A DNA stretch of 64,000 bases from contig JAEUHC010000020.1 in the NCBI GenBank assembly GCA_016794785.1, positions 1-64,000 of the forward strand, given 5' to 3'. The notes beneath the pieces were generated by a model. It had not been told where the DNA came from. It worked only from the letters and a program-made list of their open reading frames with translations, and did no database searches. A program made the position numbers and the translations under genes. This stretch comes from Opitutaceae bacterium (lineage in GTDB: Bacteria > Verrucomicrobiota > Verrucomicrobiia > Opitutales > Opitutaceae). The first letter of the stretch is position 1, and each line of letters begins with the position of its first letter. This document shows positions 17,596 to 25,661 of the stretch, one piece after another.

Positions 17596-19569
17596 TCAGC
17601 GACGGACTTCCCACGTGTGTCGTCCCGCTCCAGCAGGCACCGGAATGTCCATTCGTTCTTGGAAGAACCCGGCCGTCGGCGGAGCCGCGAGTTTGCCGTC
17701 GATGGCGAATCCGGCCGGCCCGCGGCGGTTCAGTTCACGGCGGAAGTTGTCCGAAAAATGGAGTTCCCAACTGGAAGTGCGGGTCTGGAAATGCCGGCAA
17801 AATTCCGGGGCATAGTTAAACTCGATCCGGCCGTCCGCGCCGCCACGCACGTCGGCGAAAAGGTAGGCGATGATTTCGTTGATCGTCGTGAAGCGAAACT
17901 CCGGTCCGAACTCGGCGAGGCGTTTCCGCACGTAGTCGTGATCGCGGGAGACGTCGATGTCGTGCGAGTGGATCATGATCGGGCGCTCGCCTTCGAGGCC
18001 GGGAATCTCGCGCACCGGCTTCGTCTTGGGTGCGGCGAAATACGCCCGGAGATCGGGGATATCCTTCGGGCTGACCCAGGGAACCTTCGGCGTGATGAGA
18101 TAGGGCATGAGGTTGATGACGTAGTCGGGCCCGAGCCAGAAATCCTGGGTCAGCGCGAAGCCGGCCTTTCGCGCCATGCGTGGGGTGCTGTTCACGTAGG
18201 AAAATGTCTCCGCGTCCTGACCGGGCACGAAATAAAGCGGGCGCTGGCCCCACGTTTCCTCGAGCGCGGTGAGGGAGCGACGCAGCGCGAAGAGTTGGAC
18301 GGCGTTGGGGACTTCGAGGTTGTTGATCCGATTGTAGAATTCGCCGCCCCAGCGCGGGTCGAGGCGGTGATCGAGGTCGACGGCCCAGTAGGCTTTCCAG
18401 TCCGGGTTGCGATGAGTCCAGCCGTGGCTCTGCACCTCGAAGACGCCGGCTTCGAGGCCGCGACGCCAGCCGCGGCCGTTGGAAATCAGGTTCTGCCGGT
18501 CGCCGATGGCGTCGGTGTAGTCCTGCGTCCAGTTGGGCTCGACGAGTTGCGAGCGATCCATCAGCCGGCCGGGGACCATGTTGAGCTGCATGACAGCCTT
18601 CCGCTCCTGCAACGGCTGCACGATCCAGTCGACGACCTCCTGTTCCGTGAGCGCGGGAAAATGCCACGCTTTGAACATCGCGGTGCAGGTGGGATCATCC
18701 ATGCGGAAAATCGCCGTGCGGGGAAACGTGCGATAGGTTGCGTAACCGATCCCGTGCACGAGAGCCCGGCGCAGGGTGCGGAGCAGAAAGGGATAATTTT
18801 CCATCATGTGCTCCGGCTCGCCGCCGAGCCAGACCGCGGAAGCGCGGTCGTTGACTTCGCGCACCGTCACCACGGGCCGGCCGTGCTGCGTCGCCAGCAC
18901 GGTGGCGGTGGTTGGTTCGACGGTGGACTGACGGCTCGGCGCAGGATCGCCGGCTGGGAGTTGATCGCCCGCAAATCCTCGGGAGATGTAGTGTTCACCG
19001 GAGAAGCGATACGGAGCCGGAGCCACGTCAGTGGATGAATCCGGAGACGACCAGCGCAAGCCGAGCAATGCCTGCAAGGCCGGCGGCGGGCCGCGGTGGG
19101 AAAGCGCGATCAAGCTGATGCCGTAGTCGGTCACGGCACGCGTCACCACGGCGTAGTCGCGCGCCGGGAGCGTTGCGGGATCGACATCCCAGATCATCGC
19201 GCCGTAGGCGGCGCGCAGTTGGTGATCGAGAAAGTAGTTGAGCCGAAGCTCCGACTGGTCGAGCCGCAGAAGGTCGAAGGGGATGCTGCACGTCTTGAGG
19301 TAGGCCGCGACGCGCCAGAACGTGTCACCGGTGCGGGGAATGCCCGGATCGCTTTTCACGTTCTTCACCACGCGCCCGGCACTGTCGTGCAAGCCGTCGA
19401 TGATCTCGCTGTGGGGATCGCCCCATTGGCTGCCGACGACGAGGAGAACCTTGTTCGGTTTCCAGCGAGTGGCGGAGGCGTCGGGAGGTTGGGCGGAAAC
19501 GTCGGCGGCGAAGGCGCCGGTGAGTGTTGCGATGGCCAGGACGGAGAGGATGAGTTGGCGAATTTTCAT
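17596..19569 (-). CDS. Secreted polysaccharide deacetylase-like (NodB-homology) protein
   Basis: ATG at 19569 overlaps the stop of the transporter (ATGA) and gives 657 residues with a signal peptide (LILSVLAIATLTGAFAA). The N-terminal ~270 residues resemble a ThuA/glutamine-amidotransferase-like domain (VLLVVGSQWGDPHSEIIDGL; AYGAMIWDVD). From about residue 280 the sequence has NodB-type motifs: FRMDDPT (D291-D292) and SHGWTH (H382, H386), plus a late MIHSHDID. These would form the Asp-His-His metal site of CE4-like enzymes. It probably removes acyl groups from a polysaccharide or glycan in the periplasm. Its pairing with an enolase-family dehydratase and a transporter suggests a dedicated sugar pathway. 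Confidence 0.65.
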   Translation of the reverse strand: MKIRQLILSVLAIATLTGAFAADVSAQPPDASATRWKPNKVLLVVGSQWGDPHSEIIDGLHDSAGRVVKNVKSDPGIPRTGDTFWRVAAYLKTCSIPFDLLRLDQSELRLNYFLDHQLRAAYGAMIWDVDPATLPARDYAVVTRAVTDYGISLIALSHRGPPPALQALLGLRWSSPDSSTDVAPAPYRFSGEHYISRGFAGDQLPAGDPAPSRQSTVEPTTATVLATQHGRPVVTVREVNDRASAVWLGGEPEHMMENYPFLLRTLRRALVHGIGYATYRTFPRTAIFRMDDPTCTAMFKAWHFPALTEQEVVDWIVQPLQERKAVMQLNMVPGRLMDRSQLVEPNWTQDYTDAIGDRQNLISNGRGWRRGLEAGVFEVQSHGWTHRNPDWKAYWAVDLDHRLDPRWGGEFYNRINNLEVPNAVQLFALRRSLTALEETWGQRPLYFVPGQDAETFSYVNSTPRMARKAGFALTQDFWLGPDYVINLMPYLITPKVPWVSPKDIPDLRAYFAAPKTKPVREIPGLEGERPIMIHSHDIDVSRDHDYVRKRLAEFGPEFRFTTINEIIAYLFADVRGGADGRIEFNYAPEFCRHFQTRTSSWELHFSDNFRRELNRRGPAGFAIDGKLAAPPTAGFFQERMDIPVPAGAGRHTWEVRR

Positions 19570-20774
19570 TCGGAAAGAGGCGTGACGGAGTCGATGCCGA
19601 GCCAGCACAGGGCAGCGAAGACATACGCGACGGCGGCGACATAGATGGGGACGTTCCAGTTGTTGCCCGACCAGAGCAGGAGATAGGCGACCATCGGGCC
19701 GGCGACGGCGCCGCCGGCCGCACCGCCCATATTCATTCCGCCGGAAACGGAGCCGGCGAAGCGTCCGCCGATGTCCATGCTCGCGCCCCACGCGCAGGGG
19801 ATCGTGAGATCGTTGGCGAAGCTGGCGAAACCCATCGCGAGGATGGCGACGAACGGGTCTTTGATTTGCACCGAAATCACCAGCAGGGCGGAGGCGCCGA
19901 GGAGGCCGCCCACGCCGAGCATGCGCCGGGCGCGGTTGGTGCCACCCAGCTTTCGGGCGAGGACCGGCGAGAAATAGCCGCTGAGCCAGCAGCCGATGCC
20001 GCCGAGAAAGAGTGGCAGTCCCGCCAGGAGCGCGCCCGTGAGTGCATCGCGCTGGAGGGTGAAGCCGCGCTCCTCGCGCAGGTAGGTCGGCAGCCACTGG
20101 ATGTAGAACCACCAGCCGTAGCTGAGGAGAAAATATTGCAGCCACAGGAGCATGATCGAGCGGTGGCGTAAAATTTTCGCCCACGGCACGCCGGGGTGGG
20201 CGGTGTGATCGATCCGGGCGGGCAGGATCGCGCGTTCGGCGGCGTTGACCGAGCCATGGGCATGCGGGTCGTCCTTGAACCACCAATAGAAGACCACGGC
20301 CCAAAAGAGGCCGAGGACGCCGAAGATCTCAAAGACCCGGCGCCACGGCACATGTTGGAGCATCAGGGCGACGAGCAGCGGTGTGACCGCGCCGCCCCAG
20401 CGCGCGGCAAACCACATCAGGCCCTGGGCGCGCACGCGTTCGTTGGCCGGCAGCCACACGGTGAAGGCCTTCGCTAGATTGGGAAAACAACCCGCCTCGC
20501 CCACGCCGAACAGAAGGCGGCAGACCAACAGCGAGGCGTAACTCCAAACCCAACCGGTGGCGGCCGTGAAAAATGACCAGAGCACGGTGACGCGGAGGAG
20601 CACCTTGCGCGCGCCCCACTTATCGCCCATCCAGCCGCCGGGGATTTCGCAGAGCATATAGGCCCAGGAAAAAATGCCCAGCACCCAGCCCCATTGCACG
20701 GTGGTGAGACCCAGGTCGGTTCGGATCGCAGGAGCCGCCTGCGCGATGATGACCCGGTCGATGTAGCAGATCAT
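19566..20774 (-). CDS. MFS transporter, hexuronate/ACS-like
   Basis: The readable ATG start gives 402 residues beginning MICYIDRVIIAQAAPAIRTD, which is the end of the first helix of anion:cation symporter-type MFS proteins (usual form ...NYIDR...). In-frame codons upstream encode a typical helix start (RARHWVVVFAISLA), but no ATG, GTG or TTG occurs between the previous gene's stop and this helix. The true start may therefore be a rare codon such as ATT at 20861, giving ~431 residues, the normal family length. Twelve helices are otherwise intact. Substrates of the family include hexuronates and galactarate. The neighbouring dehydratase supports an acid-sugar substrate. Confidence 0.8.
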   Translation of the reverse strand: MICYIDRVIIAQAAPAIRTDLGLTTVQWGWVLGIFSWAYMLCEIPGGWMGDKWGARKVLLRVTVLWSFFTAATGWVWSYASLLVCRLLFGVGEAGCFPNLAKAFTVWLPANERVRAQGLMWFAARWGGAVTPLLVALMLQHVPWRRVFEIFGVLGLFWAVVFYWWFKDDPHAHGSVNAAERAILPARIDHTAHPGVPWAKILRHRSIMLLWLQYFLLSYGWWFYIQWLPTYLREERGFTLQRDALTGALLAGLPLFLGGIGCWLSGYFSPVLARKLGGTNRARRMLGVGGLLGASALLVISVQIKDPFVAILAMGFASFANDLTIPCAWGASMDIGGRFAGSVSGGMNMGGAAGGAVAGPMVAYLLLWSGNNWNVPIYVAAVAYVFAALCWLGIDSVTPLSE

Positions 20775-20883
20775 CGCGAGCGAAATGGCGAAGACGACGA
20801 CCCAGTGGCGCGCCCGTGTGGGGATCTCGTCGGCCGAAATTGTGGGTGAGGTCGTTTTAATGAGGGAGCGCGGGACGGAGAAA

Positions 20884-22032
20884 TTAGTGGGGCATCGTGC
20901 GAACGCGCACGTCCGCGCGCCGGAAGACGGCGGGATCGAGCTCGATGCCCAGGCCCGGAGTTGCGGGGACGCGGAACTGACCGTCCGGATCGATCGCGCC
21001 CATGAAGGAAACCAGTCCCTGATATTCCTTCAGGTAGTGGCGGCGCACGCTTTCGAGGATGAAGAGATTGGGAAGGTTCAGCGCGAGATGGAGCGAGGCC
21101 GCGTGCAATACCGGACCGCCGCAGTTGTGCGGGGCGACGGGCACGTAGTAGGTCTCGGCCATCGTCGCGATTTTCTTGGCTTCGGAGAGGCCGCCACACC
21201 AACAGAGGTCGGGATTGATGATCTGGGCGGTGCCCTGCTCCAGCACTTCGCGGAATTGCCAGCGGGTCATCAATCGCTCGCTCAGGATGAGCGGGGTCGC
21301 GGTCTCCTGCTTGAGAGTGCGGTAGGCGGCGAGGTTGTCCTGCGGCAACATTTCCTCGAGCCACATCACGCCATACGGCTCCAAGGCGTGGGCAATCTTG
21401 ATGGCGCTGGGGACATTCCAGTAGCCGTGAAATTCCATCGCGATCTCGATGTCGGAGCCGACGGCGTCGCGGATTTTTCGGATCGGGGCGAGGCAGGCCT
21501 CGAGTTCGCCACCGGTGATGAACTGACCGCCGTTTTTCACACCCACCGCATCGAACGGCCAGATCTTCATCGCGCGGATGTTCTGCGCGAGGAGATCGCG
21601 GGCGAGGAGGTCGGCGGCGGTGTTGAAATCGTGGATGTGGTCGTAGCAGGTGTTGTAGGTGCGAATGGCTTCGCGCGATTTGCCGCCGAGCAACTGATAG
21701 ACCGGCTGGCCCGTGTATTTTCCCAAGAGATCCCACAGCGCCAAATCGATGGCGCTGATCGCGCGCAGCTCGGCTCCGGCCCAGCCGTGGTAAGCGACGG
21801 CGAGAAACATGTCGTTCCAGAGCCGGTCAATCTCGCGGGCGTCGCGGCCGAGGAGAAGCGGCGCGAGTTGCGTGCGCACGACGGCCTCGCAGGATTCGGC
21901 GGCGGGATAGGTTTCGCCAAGACCGACGAGGCCGGTGTCGGTATGGATGCGGACCCAGAGCCAACTGATTTCTCCCGCGTGGACCTTGATGCCACGGGCG
22001 AGGACAATGGTTTCGATCTTGGTGATGATCAC
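20884..22032 (-). CDS. Enolase-superfamily (mandelate racemase-like) sugar acid dehydratase
   Basis: The gene starts with GTG at 22032 and encodes 382 residues. The N-terminal capping domain is followed by a barrel with metal and acid/base positions resembling galactonate dehydratase: MEFHG (E200, H202), WLEEML (E226), SERL (E252), and H302 in VAPHNCGG. The ExH pattern on the third strand is the mark of GalD-type mandelate racemase members that dehydrate sugar acids. Together with the MFS transporter and the deacetylase in the same transcript, it fits breakdown of an acid sugar. A copy of the shared promoter box lies upstream at 22153-22203. Confidence 0.8.
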   Translation of the reverse strand: MIITKIETIVLARGIKVHAGEISWLWVRIHTDTGLVGLGETYPAAESCEAVVRTQLAPLLLGRDAREIDRLWNDMFLAVAYHGWAGAELRAISAIDLALWDLLGKYTGQPVYQLLGGKSREAIRTYNTCYDHIHDFNTAADLLARDLLAQNIRAMKIWPFDAVGVKNGGQFITGGELEACLAPIRKIRDAVGSDIEIAMEFHGYWNVPSAIKIAHALEPYGVMWLEEMLPQDNLAAYRTLKQETATPLILSERLMTRWQFREVLEQGTAQIINPDLCWCGGLSEAKKIATMAETYYVPVAPHNCGGPVLHAASLHLALNLPNLFILESVRRHYLKEYQGLVSFMGAIDPDGQFRVPATPGLGIELDPAVFRRADVRVRTMPH

Positions 22033-22152
22033 AGCGTGGGATGCTTCGGTGTAGCGGGGTGCGAAGCAGGCGACTTAGAGGTGCGGCAGAAGAGGCATCG
22101 GGGTAACGGGAAAGCAGGAGCCCGCGCGAGCTGGCGACAACGCGGAGCGATC

Positions 22153-22203
22153 ATTGTCGCAGGAGCCAGCAGACGATTCAACCCACGGAAACACGTGGGT
22201 TGA
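22153..22203 (-). promoter_or_regulatory. Shared-box promoter P1 (enolase operon), with perfect palindrome
   Basis: Reading on the minus strand, the box CCACGTGTTTCCGTGGG runs into -35 TTGAAT (22176-22181), then 17 bp, then -10 GACAAT (22153-22158). The implied transcript start is about 115 nt before the GTG at 22032. The box here is a perfect inverted repeat, TCAACCCACG/CGTGGGTTGA with a 6-nt loop (22178-22203). The same palindrome could also serve the divergent DUF1304 gene, with TTGAGA 17 bp before TGCATT. Confidence 0.6.
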
Positions 22204-22261
22204 GAGCGGACGATCTGAGGTTTGCATTGCCGTGACATTCGACGCCTCCAAGGTCGGGTGG

Positions 22262-22624
22262 ATGAATACGATATCCTCGGGCGCGGTGATTGGGGTGGCG
22301 GCGTTGCACCTGTATTTTTTGGTGCTGGAGATGTTTTTCTGGACGAAGCCGCTGGGCCGGCGGACGTTTGGGCTCACCACGGAATTTGCGCAGGCCTCGA
22401 AGACGCTCGCGGCGAATCAGGGGCTCTACAACGGGTTCCTCGCCGCCGGGCTGGCGTGGGGTGTTTACGCTGGGCCGACGGATGGCTATACACTGAAGCT
22501 TTTCTTTCTGTGCTGTGTGATCATCGCGGGAATTTTCGGCGCGGCGACGGCGAATCGGAAGATTCTGTGGGTTCAGGCGTTGCCGGGCGCGATCGCGTTG
22601 GCCTTGGTGTGCGTGAGCAGGTGA
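22262..22624 (+). CDS. DUF1304 small membrane protein
   Basis: The 120-residue protein has four hydrophobic segments. The start SSGAVIGVAALHLYFLVLEM, with FWTKPLGRRTFGL and then the helix pair ANQGLYNGFLAAGLAWG, is diagnostic of DUF1304. ATG 22262 is preferred over an in-frame start at 22154 because family members are about 120 residues and begin just before the first helix. The function is unknown. No relation to the surrounding sugar genes is evident. It is transcribed divergently from the enolase operon, with the palindromic box between them. Confidence 0.85.
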   Translation: MNTISSGAVIGVAALHLYFLVLEMFFWTKPLGRRTFGLTTEFAQASKTLAANQGLYNGFLAAGLAWGVYAGPTDGYTLKLFFLCCVIIAGIFGAATANRKILWVQALPGAIALALVCVSR

Positions 22625-22739
22625 CGGAGCGGACTCTGGCTCCGCGAGCACTCACAGAAGATGAGACCGTCGGGCGCGTGGAACAGCAGTGCCCGCGCTT
22701 CGGATGGACAGTGAGCATTGATTCTTCCTTTTTACGACG

Positions 22740-23141
22740 ATGCCCGAAAGTAACTTGTCCGGAGTGCTCTTCGACCGTCTTGGCGGTCGGTCCCGTTTGC
22801 TGCATCTGCTGCGGCATTTTTACGCCGACGTGCGGCAGCACCGGGAGATCGGCCCAATCTTCGCAGCGCACATCACCGACTGGCCGGCTCATCTCGAAAA
22901 AATCGCCGATTTTTGGTCGGGAGCAACGGGTGGGCCGGCGCTCTACAACGGTCCGATGCCGTTCAAGCATATCAGCCTCGGGCTGGAAGAGAGGCACTTC
23001 GCCGCGTGGCTCGATTTGTGGCAGCGTCACTGCCATGCGCACCTACCGCCGCTCGAAGCGCGGCAATTGATCGTCCTGGCCGAATCGATCGGCTTGCGCC
23101 TGCGCCAAATCGTGGCGCGGCCCGCCGGCCCGGGAGCGTGA
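22740..23141 (+). CDS. Truncated haemoglobin (group III-like)
   Basis: The 133-residue protein shows the short globin pattern of truncated haemoglobins: LLRHFYADVRQHREIGPIF in the B/C region, FWSGATGG around the E helix, and MPFKHISLGLEERHFAAWL with H77 as the likely proximal (F8) histidine. Group III-like proteins of this kind bind O2 or NO and are usually linked to NO detoxification or microaerobic respiration. It follows the DUF1304 gene by 115 bp. A short imperfect hairpin (CGGAGC/GCTCCG, 22625-22644) lies in the gap. It has no signal peptide. Confidence 0.8.
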   Translation: MPESNLSGVLFDRLGGRSRLLHLLRHFYADVRQHREIGPIFAAHITDWPAHLEKIADFWSGATGGPALYNGPMPFKHISLGLEERHFAAWLDLWQRHCHAHLPPLEARQLIVLAESIGLRLRQIVARPAGPGA

Positions 23142-23279
23142 GCGATGCGTGCCCCCCGCGTGGCAGGCGTGCGGTCCGCATGGCATCACGCCGGCACTTC
23201 TCACTCGACGAACGAGCGCGGAAGATTCCCTCCGTTGCCTCGGTCAGAGCGTCAACGCACCGGGGCGTCGGATTGGCCC

Positions 23280-24179
23280 TCAGCCTATCTTCCGAGGAAA
23301 GAGCGGACGCAGGTAGTCGAGATCGTAGCGGATGCTCTGCTCGACGCCGAGCGGGGTCTTGGTGCCCTCGATGCCGACCCAGCCCCGGTAGTGGATCGCG
23401 TCGAGGGCGGCGCGCACGGCCGGGAAATCCATCGAACCCTTGCCGTAGAGATCGTCGTAATCCTTGAGATGAACCTCGCAGATGCGTTCGCGACCGAGTT
23501 GACGGATCGCAGCACCGACGTTCTCGTCCACTTTCTGCATGTTGCCGATGTCGTAGTAAACCTGCACCGCCGGTGACTTCACCGCATCCATGATCCGTTC
23601 CAATTCGGGCACTTTCAGCCACGACTCGATGCCGAAAATCACGCCCGCCTCCTCAGCTCGCGGCGCCAGACGGCGCAACCGGCGGATGACCTCCTCTAGG
23701 CCGGCCGGATCACCGATCAGATCGCCTTTGTTGAAGAAGGGCAGCAGCACGACGCGCAGTTTCATCCGTCGCAACACGGCGATGGCGTCGAGCGCCCACT
23801 GTTCGCCTTCGGCGGAGCTCTTGTAGGGCGTGCGGTTGACTGCGCCCAAAGCGAGCGAGCTGATGGCCACCCCATGGCGCGCCGCTGACGCCATGAGTTC
23901 ATTCTGCTTGGCCTCGGCGAAGAGCGGGGGACGGCCGCCACCCTCCGGCGGCCAGCCGAAGTCAACTTGCACGCCGTCGAGCCCGATCCGGGCCGCCAAC
24001 TCGTAGGCGGCCGGATCACACCGCTTGTCCAGCGTCCAATCGGGCGCGAAGATGCGAAAGCCCACCGTCGCCTTGGCCGTCGCGGCGGTAGCGGCACCGA
24101 GCGAGGGACGAAGGAGGGCGGCGGCGCCGAGCGCGGTCGCCGAAGTGGCTAGGAACGCGCGGCGATCAATGGTGTGCAT
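23280..24179 (-). CDS. Tat-exported sugar phosphate isomerase/epimerase-like TIM-barrel protein
   Basis: ATG at 24179 gives 299 residues with a twin-arginine start (DRRAFLATSATALGAAALL). The AP-endonuclease-2-like barrel shows candidate metal-ligand segments VIFGIESWLK, VYYDIGNMQ, ICEVHLKDYDD and WVGIEGTKTP. It ends the receptor-sulfatase-dehydrogenase operon, 20 bp after the dehydrogenase. Its C terminus is nearly the same as the 43-codon stub at 283-414, so at least one more copy existed in this locus. It probably isomerises a released sugar in the periplasm. Confidence 0.8.
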   Translation of the reverse strand: MHTIDRRAFLATSATALGAAALLRPSLGAATAATAKATVGFRIFAPDWTLDKRCDPAAYELAARIGLDGVQVDFGWPPEGGGRPPLFAEAKQNELMASAARHGVAISSLALGAVNRTPYKSSAEGEQWALDAIAVLRRMKLRVVLLPFFNKGDLIGDPAGLEEVIRRLRRLAPRAEEAGVIFGIESWLKVPELERIMDAVKSPAVQVYYDIGNMQKVDENVGAAIRQLGRERICEVHLKDYDDLYGKGSMDFPAVRAALDAIHYRGWVGIEGTKTPLGVEQSIRYDLDYLRPLFPRKIG

Positions 24180-24199
24180 GGCGGAGATCGGCGCGAGGT

Positions 24200-25429
24200 T
24201 CAGGCGTGCAATCCGGAGAGATCGGCTTCGACGCGCTCCGTCGAACGGATGAGTTCTTCCCAAGTCGTGGTGCGGCGCTGCCGCGCCGCCGTGCGGCCGA
24301 GGATGGCGATCAGGTTGCTGGTCACGCTGGGGGCCACCGTCGCGTTCGTCGCGTCGCCTGCGAGGACTTGAGCGTGGAACGTCTTGATGTTGGCGCTTGC
24401 GCCTTCCTTGTAGATGGCGCTGGTGCTGCCGCCGCGGTAGAACGTGTCCGCTCCGCCGCGGATCAGCACATCGCCGCCGTAGGCGGTCGAGAGCACGCCC
24501 TTGCTGCCGAACATGCGGTTGAGGAAACCGCCCGGCATGCCGTGCCCCTTGAACTGGCGCGAGCTGAACGTGACGCCCACATCGTTGGCATACTCGTAGA
24601 CCAGCGCGAAGTGATCCCAGCAGTCGCCGACGTCGAGCCGCACCTTGAGTCCACCGGTCCCCGAGCAGCGCAGAGGAGGCGTCTCCTTCATCACCCAGCT
24701 CATCACGTCGAGCACGTGGATGTTCTGTTCGACGATGATTTCGCCGGAGAGGGCGCGGTCGGAAAGCCAATTGCGCAGGCGGGCCTCGGGCGTGCCGGGA
24801 TCGGCCTTCCGCGGCGGGCCGTCCACATGGTTCGTCGCCTCGCCGAAGCAGATCTCACCCATCTGCCCGGCGTGGATACGCCGGATGGCTTCGATGAAGA
24901 ACTCGTTCGTGCGCGTCTGGAAATCGACGAGAAACACCTGTTTTTTTCGCCGTGCCTTTTCACCGCTCGCCTGGATCGAGTGGCAGCCGGGCACATCGAC
25001 GGCGGTCGGTTTGGCGAGATAGACGTGGAGGCCGGCATCGACCGCCGCACGCGCCTGCTGGGGATGAAAATAGGGCGGGCTGATGATCGCGACGGCGTCG
25101 AGCCCGCCGGCGGCGATCATTTTCTCGGCGCATTGCAGGCCGGTGAAGGTCTGCCTGGGCGCGAGCTGGAATTTTTCGGCGGCATCCCTGACCCGATCCT
25201 CGAAATAGTCCGCCACGCCGGCCAACTCGTAGCCGCCGTGTTCCTTGAACAGGGGGGCCAGCAACCCCAGGCCGCGGTCGCCGCAGCCGATCAATCCGAG
25301 ACGGAGGCGGCTGTTGGCGGCGGAGCCTTGGGCGACGGCGCGGCTGATAGTGGAGACAGCCGCAAGCCCGAGGCCGGCTTGGGCGAGGAAGTGACGGCGA
25401 GAGCTTGGAGCGGCGATGGGTGTGTTCAT
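24200..25429 (-). CDS. Tat-exported Gfo/Idh/MocA family oxidoreductase
   Basis: ATG at 25429 gives 409 residues. The N terminus has SRRHFLAQAGLGLAAVSTIS, a twin-arginine signal, followed by the nucleotide loop LGLIGCGDRG. AKP (in VYLAKPTAVD) replaces EKP while keeping the lysine. The C-terminal half contains EQNIHVLDVMSWV and the long GHGMPGGFLNRMFG segment seen in secreted PVC-group members. Such exported members carry their own tightly bound NAD(P). It follows the sulfatase on the same strand and precedes the epimerase, so it acts in the same pathway. A TTG nine bases upstream is a possible alternative start. Confidence 0.85.
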   Translation of the reverse strand: MNTPIAAPSSRRHFLAQAGLGLAAVSTISRAVAQGSAANSRLRLGLIGCGDRGLGLLAPLFKEHGGYELAGVADYFEDRVRDAAEKFQLAPRQTFTGLQCAEKMIAAGGLDAVAIISPPYFHPQQARAAVDAGLHVYLAKPTAVDVPGCHSIQASGEKARRKKQVFLVDFQTRTNEFFIEAIRRIHAGQMGEICFGEATNHVDGPPRKADPGTPEARLRNWLSDRALSGEIIVEQNIHVLDVMSWVMKETPPLRCSGTGGLKVRLDVGDCWDHFALVYEYANDVGVTFSSRQFKGHGMPGGFLNRMFGSKGVLSTAYGGDVLIRGGADTFYRGGSTSAIYKEGASANIKTFHAQVLAGDATNATVAPSVTSNLIAILGRTAARQRRTTTWEELIRSTERVEADLSGLHA

Positions 25430-25486
25430 GAGGAGCAAAGGGAGCGGGAGGTTTCGGGAAGCAAGGCAGTCATCTCGCGGAGGGAG

Positions 25487-25593
25487 CTAAGACGCGGGTT
25501 TCCAGAGATCGATCGGGCGGACGGCGGTGGTCGCGAAAGGCAGCCCGACCTTGCGGCCCGTGCGCGCGGATTCGTAGGCGGCGAAGATGCCTG
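25487..25593 (-). pseudogene. C-terminal stub of a Gfo/Idh/MocA oxidoreductase
   Basis: On the minus strand the frame reads GIFAAYESARTGRKV, then GLPF and RPIDLWKPAS before TAG (25489-25487). A segment of the form A-YESA-TGR-V-LPF-...-RPIDLW is a typical C terminus for this family. Upstream of GIFAAYES the frame loses similarity, and no start is present. It lies between an intact dehydrogenase and a sulfatase, so an additional dehydrogenase probably once stood here. Confidence 0.6.
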
Positions 25594-25661
25594 CCCGCGC
25601 ACGACTTGGTCGGCGGCGGACGAAAACAGTATCGATGGGCCGGGAGCGACGTGTCATGGCA

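Noticed and set aside
20771..21736. Long open frame antisense to the enolase-family gene
   Set aside because: It is Arg/Pro-rich, overlaps a clearly coding gene and has no family resemblance. Many such shadows occur in this high-GC sequence.
22178..22203. Perfect palindrome read as an intrinsic terminator
   Set aside because: It has no T-run and lies between divergent genes, not after one. It coincides with the box repeated at eight other promoters.
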